A DNA stretch of 64,000 bases, from the NCBI RefSeq assembly GCF_032118995.1, contig NC_092648.1, positions 759,001-823,000 of the forward strand, written 5' to 3'. Shown here one piece after another: positions 23,855 to 35,303 of the stretch. A model generated the notes under the pieces. That model worked only from the letters and a program-made list of their open reading frames with translations. It did no database searches and was not told the DNA's origin. The DNA comes from Asterias amurensis (lineage: Eukaryota; Echinodermata; Asteroidea; Forcipulatida; Asteriidae). The position numbers and the translations under genes are program-made. The first letter of the stretch is position 1. Each line of letters opens with the position of its first letter.

Positions 23855-26800
23855 CAGGGGCTGCGAACAGTCTTCTTTAAAAGTGTTTCTTTCAATTGAA
23901 GTATCTAAGATCTTCAACTTTTGATGCCGGCTTGAAAATCAGCAACTGAACTCTCCGTCGTTCTCCCTCTTTAAGTGTCTGTTGCATAGAGGTTTCACTC
24001 TTCAGTGTGTGGCGGTAGCACTGATTTTCAAAGAGTTCCTCTTTTGCTAAAAAGCAGATTACTAAAAAGGATGGAACAATCAAAAGTGTTCATCTTTATT
24101 GGCCAAATGCCATCTTCAAAAATGTCTCCATCACTTGAAGCTCATCTTAAGTAAATTGCGTCTCTAGTAAGTCGCATCTCCAGGGTGCAACATTCATCTA
24201 CTTCAAACATCAACAATCTTGAGACAACAAGTTTGATGGGTCAACTTTTCCCACGGTTTCTTGATCATTCGATGTAGTCATAAAAATCAACAACTGACGT
24301 CTTTGTTGCTCCTTCTATGTAAGTGTCTGTTGCATAGATGTTTGACTCTTCGGTGAATGTTTGTAGCACTGGTTTTTGAAGATTTTCTTTTTTGCTAAAA
24401 TGCAGATTACTGAAAAGGATGCAACAATTAAAAGTCTTCATCTTTATCAGCCTATAATATCTTCTTCATAAATGTCTCCATCACTTGCAGATTATCTTGA
24501 GTAAATCCCGTCTTAGTAAATCGCATCTCCAGGGTGCATCATTCATCTACTTCAAACACGACCAATCTTGAGACAACAAGTTTCGAGTGTAAACTTTTCC
24601 CATGGTAGGCCTACCTAAGATCTTCATCATTCGATGCCCGTCATAAAAATCAACAACTGATGCCTCCGTCGTTCCTCCTCTTTAAGTGTCTGTTGCATTA
24701 GATGTTTGACTCTTCGATGCAAGGTTGTAGCACTGGTTTTCAAAGAGTTTTTTTGTAAAAAAAAACAGATTACAGAACATGATGGAACAATCAGCCAATC
24801 TTCTTCAGGGGCTACGGACTGTCTTCTTCAAAAGTGTTTCTTTCAACTAAGATCTTCATCTTTTGATGCCCTTCATAAAATCAGCAACTTAAGTCTCCGT
24901 CTTTCCTCCTCTTTAAGTGTCTGTTGCATAGAGGTGTCACTCTTCGGTGCAAGGCGATAGCACTGATTTTCAAAGAGTTCCTCTTTTGCTAAAAAGCAGA
25001 TTACTTAACAGGATGGACTATTATAAGTCTACATCTTTATCGGCCAAAACAATTGTGTTCTTGAAAAACGACTCCATCACTTGAAGCGCATGCTCAGTAA
25101 ATCACATCTTCAGTAAATCGCATCTCCAGGGTGCATCATTCATCTACTTCAAACACCAACATTCTTGAGACAACAATTTTGATGGGTCAACTTTTCCCAC
25201 GGTTTCTTCATCATTTGATGCCCATCTTGAAAATCAACAACTGATGCCTCTGTCGCTCATCCTCTTTAAGTGTCTTTTGCAAAGATGTTTGACTCTTCGA
25301 TGCAAGGTTGTAGCACTGGTTTTCAAAGAGTTTCTCTTTTGCTAAAAAGCAGATTACTAAACAGAATGGAACAATCAAAAGTCTTCATCTTTATCGGCCA
25401 CAACAAATGTGTTCTTCAAAAATGTCTCCATCACTTGAAGCTCATCTTCAGTAAATTACATCGTCAGTAAATCGCATCTCCTGGGGGCGTCGCTCATGTA
25501 CTGCAAACATGAAATATCATGAGACAACAAGTTTGATGGGTCAACTTTTCCCACGGTTTCTTCATCATTCGATGCCAATCTTAAAAATCAGCAACTGAAG
25601 TCTCCGTCGTTCCTCCTCTTTAAGTGTCTGTTGCATAGAGGTGTCACTCTTCGGTGCATGGCGATAGCACTGATTTTCAAAGAGTTCCTCTTTTGCTAAC
25701 AAGTAGATTACTTAACATGATGAAACAATCAAAAGTCTTCATCTTTATCAGCCTAATGTCTTCTTAAAAAATGTCTCTACCAGTTGAAGCTCATCTTCAG
25801 TAAATTGCATCTCCAGTAAATCACATCTCAAGGGTGCATCATACATCTACTTCAAACACCAACATCAATGAGACAACAAGTTTGACTGGTCAACTTTTCC
25901 CACGGTTTCTTCATCATTCGATGTCGTCATAAAAATCAACAACGGACGTCTTTGTTGCTCCTTCTATTTAAGTGTCTGTTGCATAGATGTTTGACTCTTC
26001 GGTGAAAGGTTGTAGCACTGGTTTTCAAAGATTTTCTTTTTTGCTAAAATGCAGATTACTGAAAAGGATGCAACAATCAAAAGTCTTCATCTTTATCAGC
26101 CTAATATCTTCTTCAAAAATGTCTCTTCCAGTTGAAGCTCATCTCCAGTAAATCACATCTCCAGTCTGCATCATTCATCTACTTCAAACATCAACAATCT
26201 TGAGACAACAAGTTTGATGGGTCAACTTTTCCCACGGTTTCTTGATCATTCGATGCCCATCTTGAAAATCACAAAACTGATGCCTCTGTTACTCCTCCTC
26301 TTTAAGTGTCTTTTGCAAAGATGTTCGACTCTTCGGTGCAAGGTTGTAGCACTGGTTTTCAAAGAGTTTCTCTTTTGCTAAAAAGCAGATTACTAAACAG
26401 AATGGAACAATCAAAAGTCTTCATCTTTATCAGCCAAAACAAATGTGTTCTTCAAAAATATCTCCATCATTTGAAGCTCATCTTCAGTAAATGACATCTT
26501 CAGTAAATCGCATCTCCCGGGGCGTCACTCATGTACTTAAAACATCAACAATCTTGAGACAACAAGTTTGATGGGTCAACTTTTCCCACAGTTTCTTCAT
26601 CATTCGAGTCCAATCTTAAAAATCAGCAACTGAAGTCTCCATCGTTTCTCCTCTTTAAGTGTCTGTTGCATAGAGGTGTCACTCTTCAATGCAAGGTTAT
26701 AGCACTGATTTTCAAAGAGTTCCTCTTTTGCTAAAAAGCAGATTACTTAACATGATGGAACAATCAAAAGTCTTCATCTTTATCAGCCTAATATCTTCTC

Positions 26801-27147
26801 AAAAAATGTCTCCTTCAGTTGAAGCTCATCTTCAGTAAATTGCATCTCCAGTAAATCACATCTCAAGGGTGCATCATTCATCTACTTCAAACATGAAAAT
26901 CATGAGACAACAAGTTTGATGGGTCAACTTTTCCCACGGTTTCTTCATCATTCGTTGCTCGTCTTAAAAATCAACAACTGATGCCTCTGTCGCTCCTCCT
27001 CTTTAAGTGTCTGTTGCAAAGATGTTTGACTCTTTGGTGCAAGGTTGTAGCACTGGTTTTCGAAGAGTTTCTTTTTTGCTAAAATGCAGATTACTGAACG
27101 GGATGGAACGATAAACAAATCTTCTTCAGGGGCTGCGGACAGAAACC
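23855..27147 (-). repeat. Satellite S2, left part
   Basis: Same satellite in W3. Core copies near 23,967, 24,314, 24,683, 24,922, 25,270, 25,624, 25,973, 26,308, 26,659 and 27,008. Mostly long units; pairs such as 25,200-25,560 and 26,250-26,600 are especially alike, suggesting a higher-order duplication of about 1,035 bp. Confidence 0.75.
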
Positions 27148-27392
27148 AGGATGTTGTATAATATACAAACAATGAGTATTTATAAGCCTGTGCAGTGGTG
27201 GTAATACTTTCATGAGTTGTTATATGGAATTTTCCATTCATCATGGCCAAGTTGAATGGAACGTTCCGTTTCTCAACAAATGAATATATTTTCTCCATTG
27301 GAAACAAAAATGCACGCTGAATAGAACAAAATACAAACTTAATGTATGGGGTGAAATGGTGTAAATAATGAAAACTGTGTGACCAACAATAA
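27148..27392 (-). repeat. V segment inserted in the W3 satellite
   Basis: Begins abruptly after ggggctgcggacag and ends at an A13 run. The minus frame 26,948-27,307 runs from V straight into the satellite core (KKLFENQCYNLAPKSQTS), giving a fused 119-codon frame. Confidence 0.6.
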
Positions 27393-28390
27393 AAAAAAAA
27401 AAATAGATTACTGAGCAGGATGGAAGAATCAACAAATGTTTTTCAGGGGCTACAGACTGTCTTCTCAAAAGTGTCTTTTCAACTAAGATCTTCATCATTC
27501 GATGCCCATCTTCAAAAACAACAACTGATGTCTCCGTTGTTCCTCCTCTTTAAGTGTCTGTTGCATTAGATGTTTGACTCGTCGATGCAAGATTGTAGCA
27601 CTGGTTTTCAAAGAGTTTTTTTTGTGTAAAAAAAACAACAGTTTACTGAGCGGGATTGAACAATCAAGCAATCTTCTTCAGGGGCTACCGACTGTCTTCT
27701 TCAAAAGTGTTTCTTTCAACTAAGATCTTCATCTTTTGATGCCCTTCATAAAATCAGCAACTGAAGTCTCCGTCGTTCCTCCTCTTTAAGTGTCTGTTGC
27801 ATAGAGGTGTCACTCTTCGGTGCAAGGCGATAGCACTGATTTTCAAAGAGTTCCTCTTTTGCTAAAAAGCAGATTACTTAACAGCATGGAACAATCAGAA
27901 GTCTTCATCTTTATCAGCCAAAACAAATGTATTCTTCAAAAATGTCTCCATCACTTGAAGCTCATCTTCAGTAAATTACATCTTCAGTAAATCGCATCTC
28001 CAGTCTGCATCAATCATTTACTTCAAACATCAACAATCTTGAAACAACAAGTTTGATGGGTCAACTTTTCCCACGGTTTCTTCATCATTCGATGCCAATC
28101 TTAAAGATCAGCAACTGATGCCTCTGTCGCTCGTCCTCTTTAAGTGTCTGTTGCAAAGATGTTTGACTCTTTGGTGCAAGGTTGTAGCACTGGTTTTCAA
28201 AGAGTTTCTTTTTTGCTGAAATGTAGATTACTGAACGGGATGGAACGATAAACAAATCTTCTTCAGGGGCTGCGGACAGTCTTCTTCAAAAGTGTTTCTT
28301 TTAATTGACACTTAAGTATCTAAGATCTTCATTTTTAGATGCCAGCTCAAAAATCAGCAACTGAAATCTCCGTTGTTCCGCTTTTTCAAG
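27393..28390 (-). repeat. Satellite S2, right part
   Basis: Resumes after V with cores near 27,554, 27,795 and 28,142 and ends at the W/Q border phrase caagaaaagtgacacac. Confidence 0.75.
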
Positions 28391-28462
28391 AAAAGTGACA
28401 CACAAGGTGTGGTGGGGCATTCAGTTGTGTATGTTTTCAATATATTTATTATTTCATTTGCT

Positions 28463-29309
28463 ACTCCCGTCCTTGCAATTACTAATAGTTGTCTTGGGAA
28501 GGCGAGTATGTTTCTTTTTCTTTTACAGATATTGCTTCATGCGATGGTAATTGACTCAAAGATTGCAACGTCTTCCCACTAAAGAGTTCCCTCGGAGGAC
28601 GATGGTGAATGAAACTCTTTGATGAATGAGTGGAGTTGGGAAACATCTTGAATGCAATGGATGGCGTGACAAATGGGGTGCATTTTAGCGACTGTAACCA
28701 TTGACTGTTCAGGTTGAATTGGCTATTGATTAACCACTGGCCAAAGACCAAAACAATTATTGGTTATGACCGCCAAAATGCACCTTAGGTTTGTGTCAAT
28801 TTAACATAACTTGTAAACTTTAGTAATTGATCAGCTTGCATACACCATCATAGGAATATAGTGCATGGAAAACACTCTAATAATGTTGCCCTGGGTGTGT
28901 GCATCACATAACATATTCTGACCTCTAACAGCAATTTTTTCTACATCGAATACATGCTATATGAAACAGTTTTGTCCATGTTGCTGACTTGTAAAAAGGC
29001 AACATGTTACAATGAACAATCACCTGTCATGCTACACTAATGGAAAGGAAAAATTAATGTTCATTTGATCCACAAACCTGAGCTGCACAGTTCATGTTTT
29101 AATCATGAAAATGTGTAGGTGTTTGAGTAACTAACTGCATAGTATTGAGGAAAGTTAACTGGTTCAACTAAAAAAGGCAAGTTGTTCCAAAACTATGAAT
29201 AACTTCTAGTGTTTATAAAACTGGCCATGCATAGAACTCAGAGAATAATTAAATGTGAACGTTTTTGCTTAAGTTTTTTTGGTTGAACTTACACCCCCAT
29301 GTGCCACAG
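28463..29309 (-). repeat. Q6 module plus linker
   Basis: A hybrid subtype: gacaaatggggtgcat as in Q3, but a linker like Q2. The minus frame 28,482-28,751 has 89 codons. Confidence 0.6.
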
Positions 29310-29511
29310 GAACAGCCCCAAGGAAGAGCCCCCCAGGAAGAGCCCTCAGGAAGAGCTCCCCAGGAAGAGGCACAAGGAGAGCCCAAGAAGACCCCCAATG
29401 AAGAGCCCAAGGAAGAGCCACAGGAACTGCCCCCCTGCCCTGGAACCATCTTATGTGGCCTGGAGCAGGATAGGGACAGCTTCCTTTTTGAGTTCCATTA
29501 GCAGCAAGTTC
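29310..29511 (+). repeat. P7 block
   Basis: Has the P1/P6 type of right half (aagacccccaatgaagagcc) with a different left half. It precedes W4. Confidence 0.7.
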
Positions 29512-29678
29512 GTAAGTGAAGATTTGCACTTGTATCAAACTTGAAGTAATAAACCACAAGGAAAACTGATGCCCTGGCTGCTGCTTCCCAGGTTGTATCA
29601 AAAGCTTGGGTACAACATGGCTTCTGAGTGGCACCCCTAACATAAATATATTGACCACTAGGGAGACTGCCAACATAA

Positions 29679-29753
29679 GGCTGGATAGCGCAGTTGGTAG
29701 AGTAAGGCAGCACGTTGATCCGGAGGTAGTTGGTTCAAGTCCTGCATCAGTCA
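29679..29753 (+). mobile_element. SINE head t1 in W4
   Basis: Variant with tagcgcagttggtagag in the A box and a short insertion after it. Confidence 0.7.
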
Positions 29754-29963
29754 ATTCTAGTTGTTTAAAATCTACCCAGTCAGTTTCCCTTGTGGTTTAT
29801 GACTTGATTTTTATCAATAAAAAGTTGCGTCCTCTAAAAGTGACCCTGTGGCTGACGCTTCCCAGCCTATTGTGAACTTGGGTGTGATCTTTGGCTCAAT
29901 GGCAGTTAAAGGTTGTTTGGCTTATGTGACTGGCACCCCCGAACAAGATATGGAATTTAGGGG

Positions 29964-30034
29964 GGCTGGATAGCTTAGTTGGTTAAGCAGCGGTACAATA
30001 ATCTATAGTCCGTTGGTTTATGTCCCACTCCAGT
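29964..30034 (+). mobile_element. SINE head t2 in W4
   Basis: Same family; A box end altered (ggttaagcag). Confidence 0.65.
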
Positions 30035-30777
30035 CAATTTATCTTTTTTCAAATTAATCTTTTTTATAAAACATGACACACTTAGAAAATGAATAAATAG
30101 CTTTAATCGTGCGTAAAAGCACACTAGCTATTGTTCTTATAACGATGAATCTATTTGAAAGTGAGTTAATCACAAAACTAAATTTGATCTGGAGCCCCTC
30201 TTTAATTAATTAACAACTGCAATAATATTATTTTTGGAATCACTGATGCAGTGATGTAATAAACAATGTCTAGGCCTAATTGGCCTAAGTACAGCCCCTC
30301 CCCCCCCCCAACAAAAAACTCCGCCAATAGGTTATGTCCCCTAATTATTCAATCAATTCTCAATATATCCATTGTAAAACATCGGTAGTGGCTTTCGTGG
30401 AATAAGTGGCATAAAAGCTTTCCTGATTAAAGCTCTTTTGTCTTTGTACTATGTTTGTTACAGAAAATGGAATTTGTCTTCAGCTGTGAGTGTTTCTTCA
30501 GATGTGGTGTTTCTTCAGATGTGACGCCGGTGTGGTAACTACGTTATCGTGACCTTTCAGACTTAAAACTATTAATAACAAACAACCTTGTCATGTGATT
30601 GGAGGATATTTGGTCATGTGACATTCTTTTATCAATTATGCAAGCTAATCTCACCCAATTTAAACTATTGCAAGTTAGAAAATGATATTTTTACACGCCA
30701 GTACAAAATACCCTCTCATTGGATGCCAGAACAGTCTTCAAGTACATTTTGTTAATTCTTTATATTTTAATCTCAAA

Positions 30778-30954
30778 TTAAAGGTTTACCAGGATGTTGT
30801 ATAATATACAAATAATGAGTGTTTATAAGCCTGTACAGTGGTGGTAATACTTTCATGAGTTGATATATGGAATTTTCCATTCATCATGGCCAAGTTGAAT
30901 GGAACGTTCCGTCTCTCAACAAATGAATGTATTTTCTCCATTGGAACAAAAGAC
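30778..30954 (-). repeat. V segment in W4, truncated
   Basis: Only the left half is present; it joins gtgtataatgcagaaaatg directly, losing about 300 bp seen in W1. Confidence 0.55.
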
Positions 30955-31090
30955 AAGTGTATAATGCAGAAAATGACTTCTCAGTAAATAGCAGTTCCCC
31001 TTCTTTAAGTGTCCGCAAGAAAAGTGACACACAAGGTGTGGTGGGGCATTCAGTTGTGTATGTTTTCAATCCATTTATTATTTCATTAGC

Positions 31091-31806
31091 TACTTCTGTC
31101 CTTGCAATTACTAATAGTTGTCTTGGGAAGGCGAGTATGTTTCTTTTTCTCTTACAGATATTGCTTCATGCGATGGTAATTGACTCAAAGACTGCAATGT
31201 CTTCCCACTGAAGAGTTCCTTCGGAGGTAGATGGTAATTGAAACTCTTTGATGAATAAGTGGAGTTTGAAAACATCTTGAATGCTGAGGATGGCGTGACA
31301 AATGGGGTGCATTTTAGCGACCGTAACCATTGACTGTTCAGGTTTAATTGGCCATTGGTTTATCACTGGCCAAAGACCAAAACAATTATTGGTTATAATG
31401 TTACCCTTGTGTGTGCATCACCCTGCATATTCTGACCTGTAACATGTTTTTCCACTTGGAATACGTGCTGTGAAACAGTTTTTTCCATGTTGCTGTCTTG
31501 TTAAAGCGCAACTTGTTACAATAAACGATTATTTGTCATGCTACACTAATGAAAAGGAAAGTGTTCATTTGATTCACAATCCTGAGCTGTACAGTTCATG
31601 TTTTAATAATGCAAATGTGTAAATGTGTGAGTAACTAACTGCATAGATTGAGGAAAGTTAACTGGTTCAACTAAAAAAGACAATTTGTTCAAAAACTATG
31701 AATAACTTCTAGTGTTTATAAAAATGCCCATCCATAAAACTCAGAGAATAATGAATTGTAATCATTTTTGTTTAATTTTTTGAACTTACACCCCCATGTG
31801 CCACAG
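31091..31806 (-). repeat. Q7 module plus linker, internally deleted
   Basis: The match stops at ttattggttataatg (about 31,399) and jumps into the linker, losing the stretch that reads TNLGCIFAVITNN elsewhere. The linker is of the Q4 type (cctgtaacatgtttttc). Confidence 0.6.
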
Positions 31807-31978
31807 GAAGAGCCGCCAGGAAGAGTCCCCAGGAAGAGCCCTAAGGAAGAGCCCCCAAGAAGAGCCCCAAGGAACTGCCCCAGGAACTGCCCCAGGAACT
31901 GCCCCCTGCCCAGGAACCATCGTGGCCTGTAGCAGGATAGGGACAGCTTCCTTTTTGAGTTCCATTAGCAGCAAGTTC
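31807..31978 (+). repeat. P8 block, same subtype as P0
   Basis: Ends with three ggaactgcccc units and ccaggaaccatcgtggcc, exactly the variant seen in P0 at the window start. It precedes X4. Confidence 0.7.
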
Positions 31979-32744
31979 GTAAGTGAAGATTTGTATTTTA
32001 TCAAACTTCAAGTAATAAACCACAAGGAAAGCTGATTCCCTGGCTGCTGCTTCCCAAATTTACATACACTGTTTCTCTGAAAACGTTGGACAATACAAAT
32101 GCGCACTAATCTATTATAACAAAACTGAAATGTGCTCAGAGAATAACTGAATGTTAAAATATATTGTACAAACTGTGTTGACTTTTTCTCCCATAACAGA
32201 TTCATCTCTTGGATGCAAGACAATCATCTTCTGGACTTTTGGGGTGGTAAGATGAGCAGAAATGGTACTCAAATTTTGCCTGTGGGCTGTATGTATTCTT
32301 TTCTCACCAGCACAGGGTCAATTGCCCCATTGAAAAAAATATTTAAAAATCCCATTAACGATACCTTATTATTCTACAGCAGTTTTATACTTGATGCAGA
32401 CCTGCAACTGAGATGATTTCATTTTTCCCTCGAGGTGGTGCTCTGGGAGTGTGATGTTGGTGACACCTGCCTTATGAAGGATGTACTTAATATTCAGCTG
32501 TTGAAGGTAAAATAGAAGAGAAAGAAAACATGTTTTCTATACTTTTGAATATGTTTTTTAAGTAAACCAATACCTTATTTTGCCACAGCACAATGGCTTG
32601 AGATGTTTTGACGACCTGCCACTCGATGATGTAACTTATACCCAAGGAAGTGGTGCTTGGTGAAACCTTGCCTTACCATAAGTAAAATGGGCAGGGCCCA
32701 ATTTCAACAAGCATAAGCACAAAAACTTGCTCAGCACAGTAAAA

Positions 32745-32822
32745 CTCTTGCTTAGCGAAGGAAAACTCCTGCTTAGCGAAGGAAAACTCCTGCTTATTGA
32801 AGGAAAACTCTTGCGAAAACAG
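32745..32822 (+). repeat. 21-bp minisatellite in X4, about 4 units
   Basis: Same unit with ctcctgctta variants, followed by a short deletion of the element's right flank. Confidence 0.8.
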
Positions 32823-33191
32823 GTTAACAGTCAAAATATCATACATTTACCATAAATGTTGGGTGTACACCAGCATGTAGACGTTTTATTTTGCTTATCC
32901 GATATGAGGGCAACTTCATTCATTTAAATCTACATTGCCTTTGGGTTTGAACCACTAATGTGAGATTTTCGCTCCCTTATTGGGTACTAGATAAAAGACT
33001 TGTAATCAATATCATTCTCTTCTTAAATCAAAAAAGTGATTTTAGATAAGATTATCTAAGAAAAGATAACAGATTACTACAATCAAAAGATCTATTTCAA
33101 AAGGTGAATGTGGCCATTTGGGACTGTATTAAAAAAATAAGTAGATAAAGTTTTTCTGAAATCACAGTGCAAGATGATTAGTTATTCATTA

Positions 33192-33580
33192 TTTCATACG
33201 TCTGACTCACTGCTTAGACGTATGACTCTTTAGTTAGCTGCTATTTGCTGTCTAACTATTACACACTTTTAATGAAAACTTCTATGTACGAGTCATTTCT
33301 CGTACATATAAGTGATTTACCTAGTATATGTACACAAGGTTGATGTCTTGTGTACAATTTATCATGTATCATGTACAACTGATCATTTCGTACGTATCAT
33401 TTATTATCTCATACATACGATTCATTTTCATACATATGATTTATTTGATATGTATGACATATTAAATCGTATGTCAGACTTTTTATTTACGTACGACTTA
33501 TATGTTTGTACATGTACATCATGATACTTCGTACAATGTTCAACTTATTATCTTGTACATGGATTTATAATAAACAATAT
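33192..33580. repeat. Y block in X4
   Basis: Same structure with a few changes (gtacgagtcatttctcgtac improves one inverted repeat). Confidence 0.75.
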
Positions 33581-33914
33581 TTTTCAAGTTTGCAGCAATA
33601 ATCTTCAGTATGGATTGATTTTATCCAATGATACTTGCTTTACATGGCAGTAGTTGTAACTGAAAACTTTTGGCATTGGAATTGAGTATAGAACTGGTGA
33701 TTGTGTGTGTTGGTGATCGTAAAGTGGACAGTGAATGTGTGTAGTGATTGTATGCATTTTTGTCATCTGTTTTCAGGAAACTTCTACTGCCATGTCATTG
33801 TGACTATTTTTAAAACTATTTGAACCAATGTAGACTATATACCCTTTTTGGAATATGGCCATGTTGCCTTTGTTTTGTGATCATAACTCAATACAGTGAA
33901 ATGCAACTTTTTAG

Positions 33915-34082
33915 CCGTGTGATAAAATAATATGCAAAGCATTCCTAGATGAAGAGATGTTCAATAACCTTCAAATTGATTATGAAAAGAGTATTGATAT
34001 GCTTACAAGTCTTTATATGAAACAGCAGTGTATTACCAGACATTTTCATTTGGAAAAGGGGCAAGCAAGAAAAGTGTCATGA
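33915..34082 (+). pseudogene. Z frame in X4, 55 codons
   Basis: Opens later and ends in a different C-terminus (QARKVS and stop) because X4 is fused to a W-type border. Confidence 0.4.
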
Positions 34083-34142
34083 TTGGAGGTGTGGCGGTGC
34101 ATTCAGTTGTGTATGTTTTCAATCGATTTATTATTTCATTTG

Positions 34143-34924
34143 GTACTTCTGTCCTTGCAATTACTAATAGTTGTCTTGGGAAGGCGAGTATTTTTCTTTT
34201 TCTCCTACAGATATTGCTCCCTATGATGGTTAGACTCAAAGATTGCATTGTCTTTTCACTGAAGAGCTCCCTCGGAGGACAGTCTCTTTGATGAATGAGT
34301 GGAGTTGGGAAACATCTTGAATGCTGAGGATGGCATGAGCTTCATCAGCAGCGAGATGGTAGACAAACAGGGTGCATTTTAGCGATCAAAATCATTGACT
34401 GTTCTGGTTGAATTGGCCATTGGTTAATCACTGGCCAAAGACCAAAACAATTATTGGTTATGACTGCAAAAATGCACCCCAGGTTTGTGTCAATTTGACA
34501 TAACTTAAAGTGCATGAAAACTCTTAAATTTTGTTGCATCACCCTGCATATTCGGACCTCTGAACAGCATTTTTTTTTTCTAAATGGAATACATGCTATG
34601 AAACAGTTTTTCCATGTTGCTGTCCTGTAAAAATGCAACTTGTTACTATAAACGTCATCTGTCAAAGAAACAATGTTCATTTGATTCACAAACCTGAGCT
34701 GCACAGTTCATGTTTCAATCAAGAAAAAGTGTAGGTGTTTGAGTAACTAACTGCATAGGATTGAAGAAAGTTAACGGGTTGAACTAAAAAAGGCAATTTG
34801 TTCCAAAACTGTGAATAACTTCTAGTGTTTATAAAAATACCTATCCATAGAACTCAGAGAATAATTAAATGTTATCATTTTTGTTTAAGTTTTTTGGTCG
34901 AACTTACACCCCCATGTGCCACAG
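34143..34924 (-). repeat. Q8 module plus linker, diverged
   Basis: The most diverged Q copy. The minus frame 34,345-34,704 (119 codons) runs from the linker into Q but ends early within Q. A second minus frame at 34,033-34,248 crosses the left border. Confidence 0.55.
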
Positions 34925-35303
34925 GAAGAGCCCCCAGGAAGAGCCCCCCCAGGAAGAGCCCCCAGGAAGAGCCCCCAGGAAGAGCCCCCCCCCCCCCCCC
35001 CCAGGAAGAGCCCCCAGGAAGAGCCCCCAGGAAGAGCCCCCCAGGAAGAGGCACAAGGAAGAGCCCCCCAGGAAGAGCCCCAAGGAAGAGCCCCCCAGGA
35101 AGAGCCCCCAGGAAGAGCCCCCAGGAAGAGGCACAAGGAAGAGCCCCCCAGGAAGAGCCCCAAGGAAGAGCCCCCCAAGAAGACCCCCAATGAAGAGCCC
35201 AAGGAAGAGCCACAGGAACTGCCCCCCTGCCCTGGAACCATCTTAGGTGGCCTGGAGAAGGATAGGGACAGCTTCCTTTTTGAGTTCCATTAGCAGCAAG
35301 TTT
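34925..35303 (+). repeat. P9 block, expanded
   Basis: The longest P copy, roughly twice the usual size, from expansion of the ggaagagcccc units. It holds an uninterrupted run of 18 C at 34,985-35,002. The expansion opens long overlapping frames on both strands (for example 34,875-35,417 minus), which I read as repeat artefacts. Confidence 0.75.

Larger units (their letters stand above)
21919..28462 (+). repeat. W3 module with satellite
   Basis: The left part is near-identical to W1, including a C17 run at 22,733-22,749. It then holds about 4.5 kb of satellite, again interrupted by an extra V copy. Confidence 0.65.
29512..31090 (+). repeat. W4 module, without satellite
   Basis: t1, t2, a broken C run near 30,296-30,309 and a shortened V. 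It has the same collapsed junction as W1 (cagtaaatagcagttcc), near 30,985-31,005. Confidence 0.65.
31979..34142 (+). repeat. X4 module
   Basis: Near-identical to X2 up to about 32,760. Its right end differs: after Z it joins directly to a short relative of the phrase caagaaaagtgacacacaag (34,063-34,100) that elsewhere marks the W/Q border, so it is an X-to-W hybrid junction. Confidence 0.65.
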
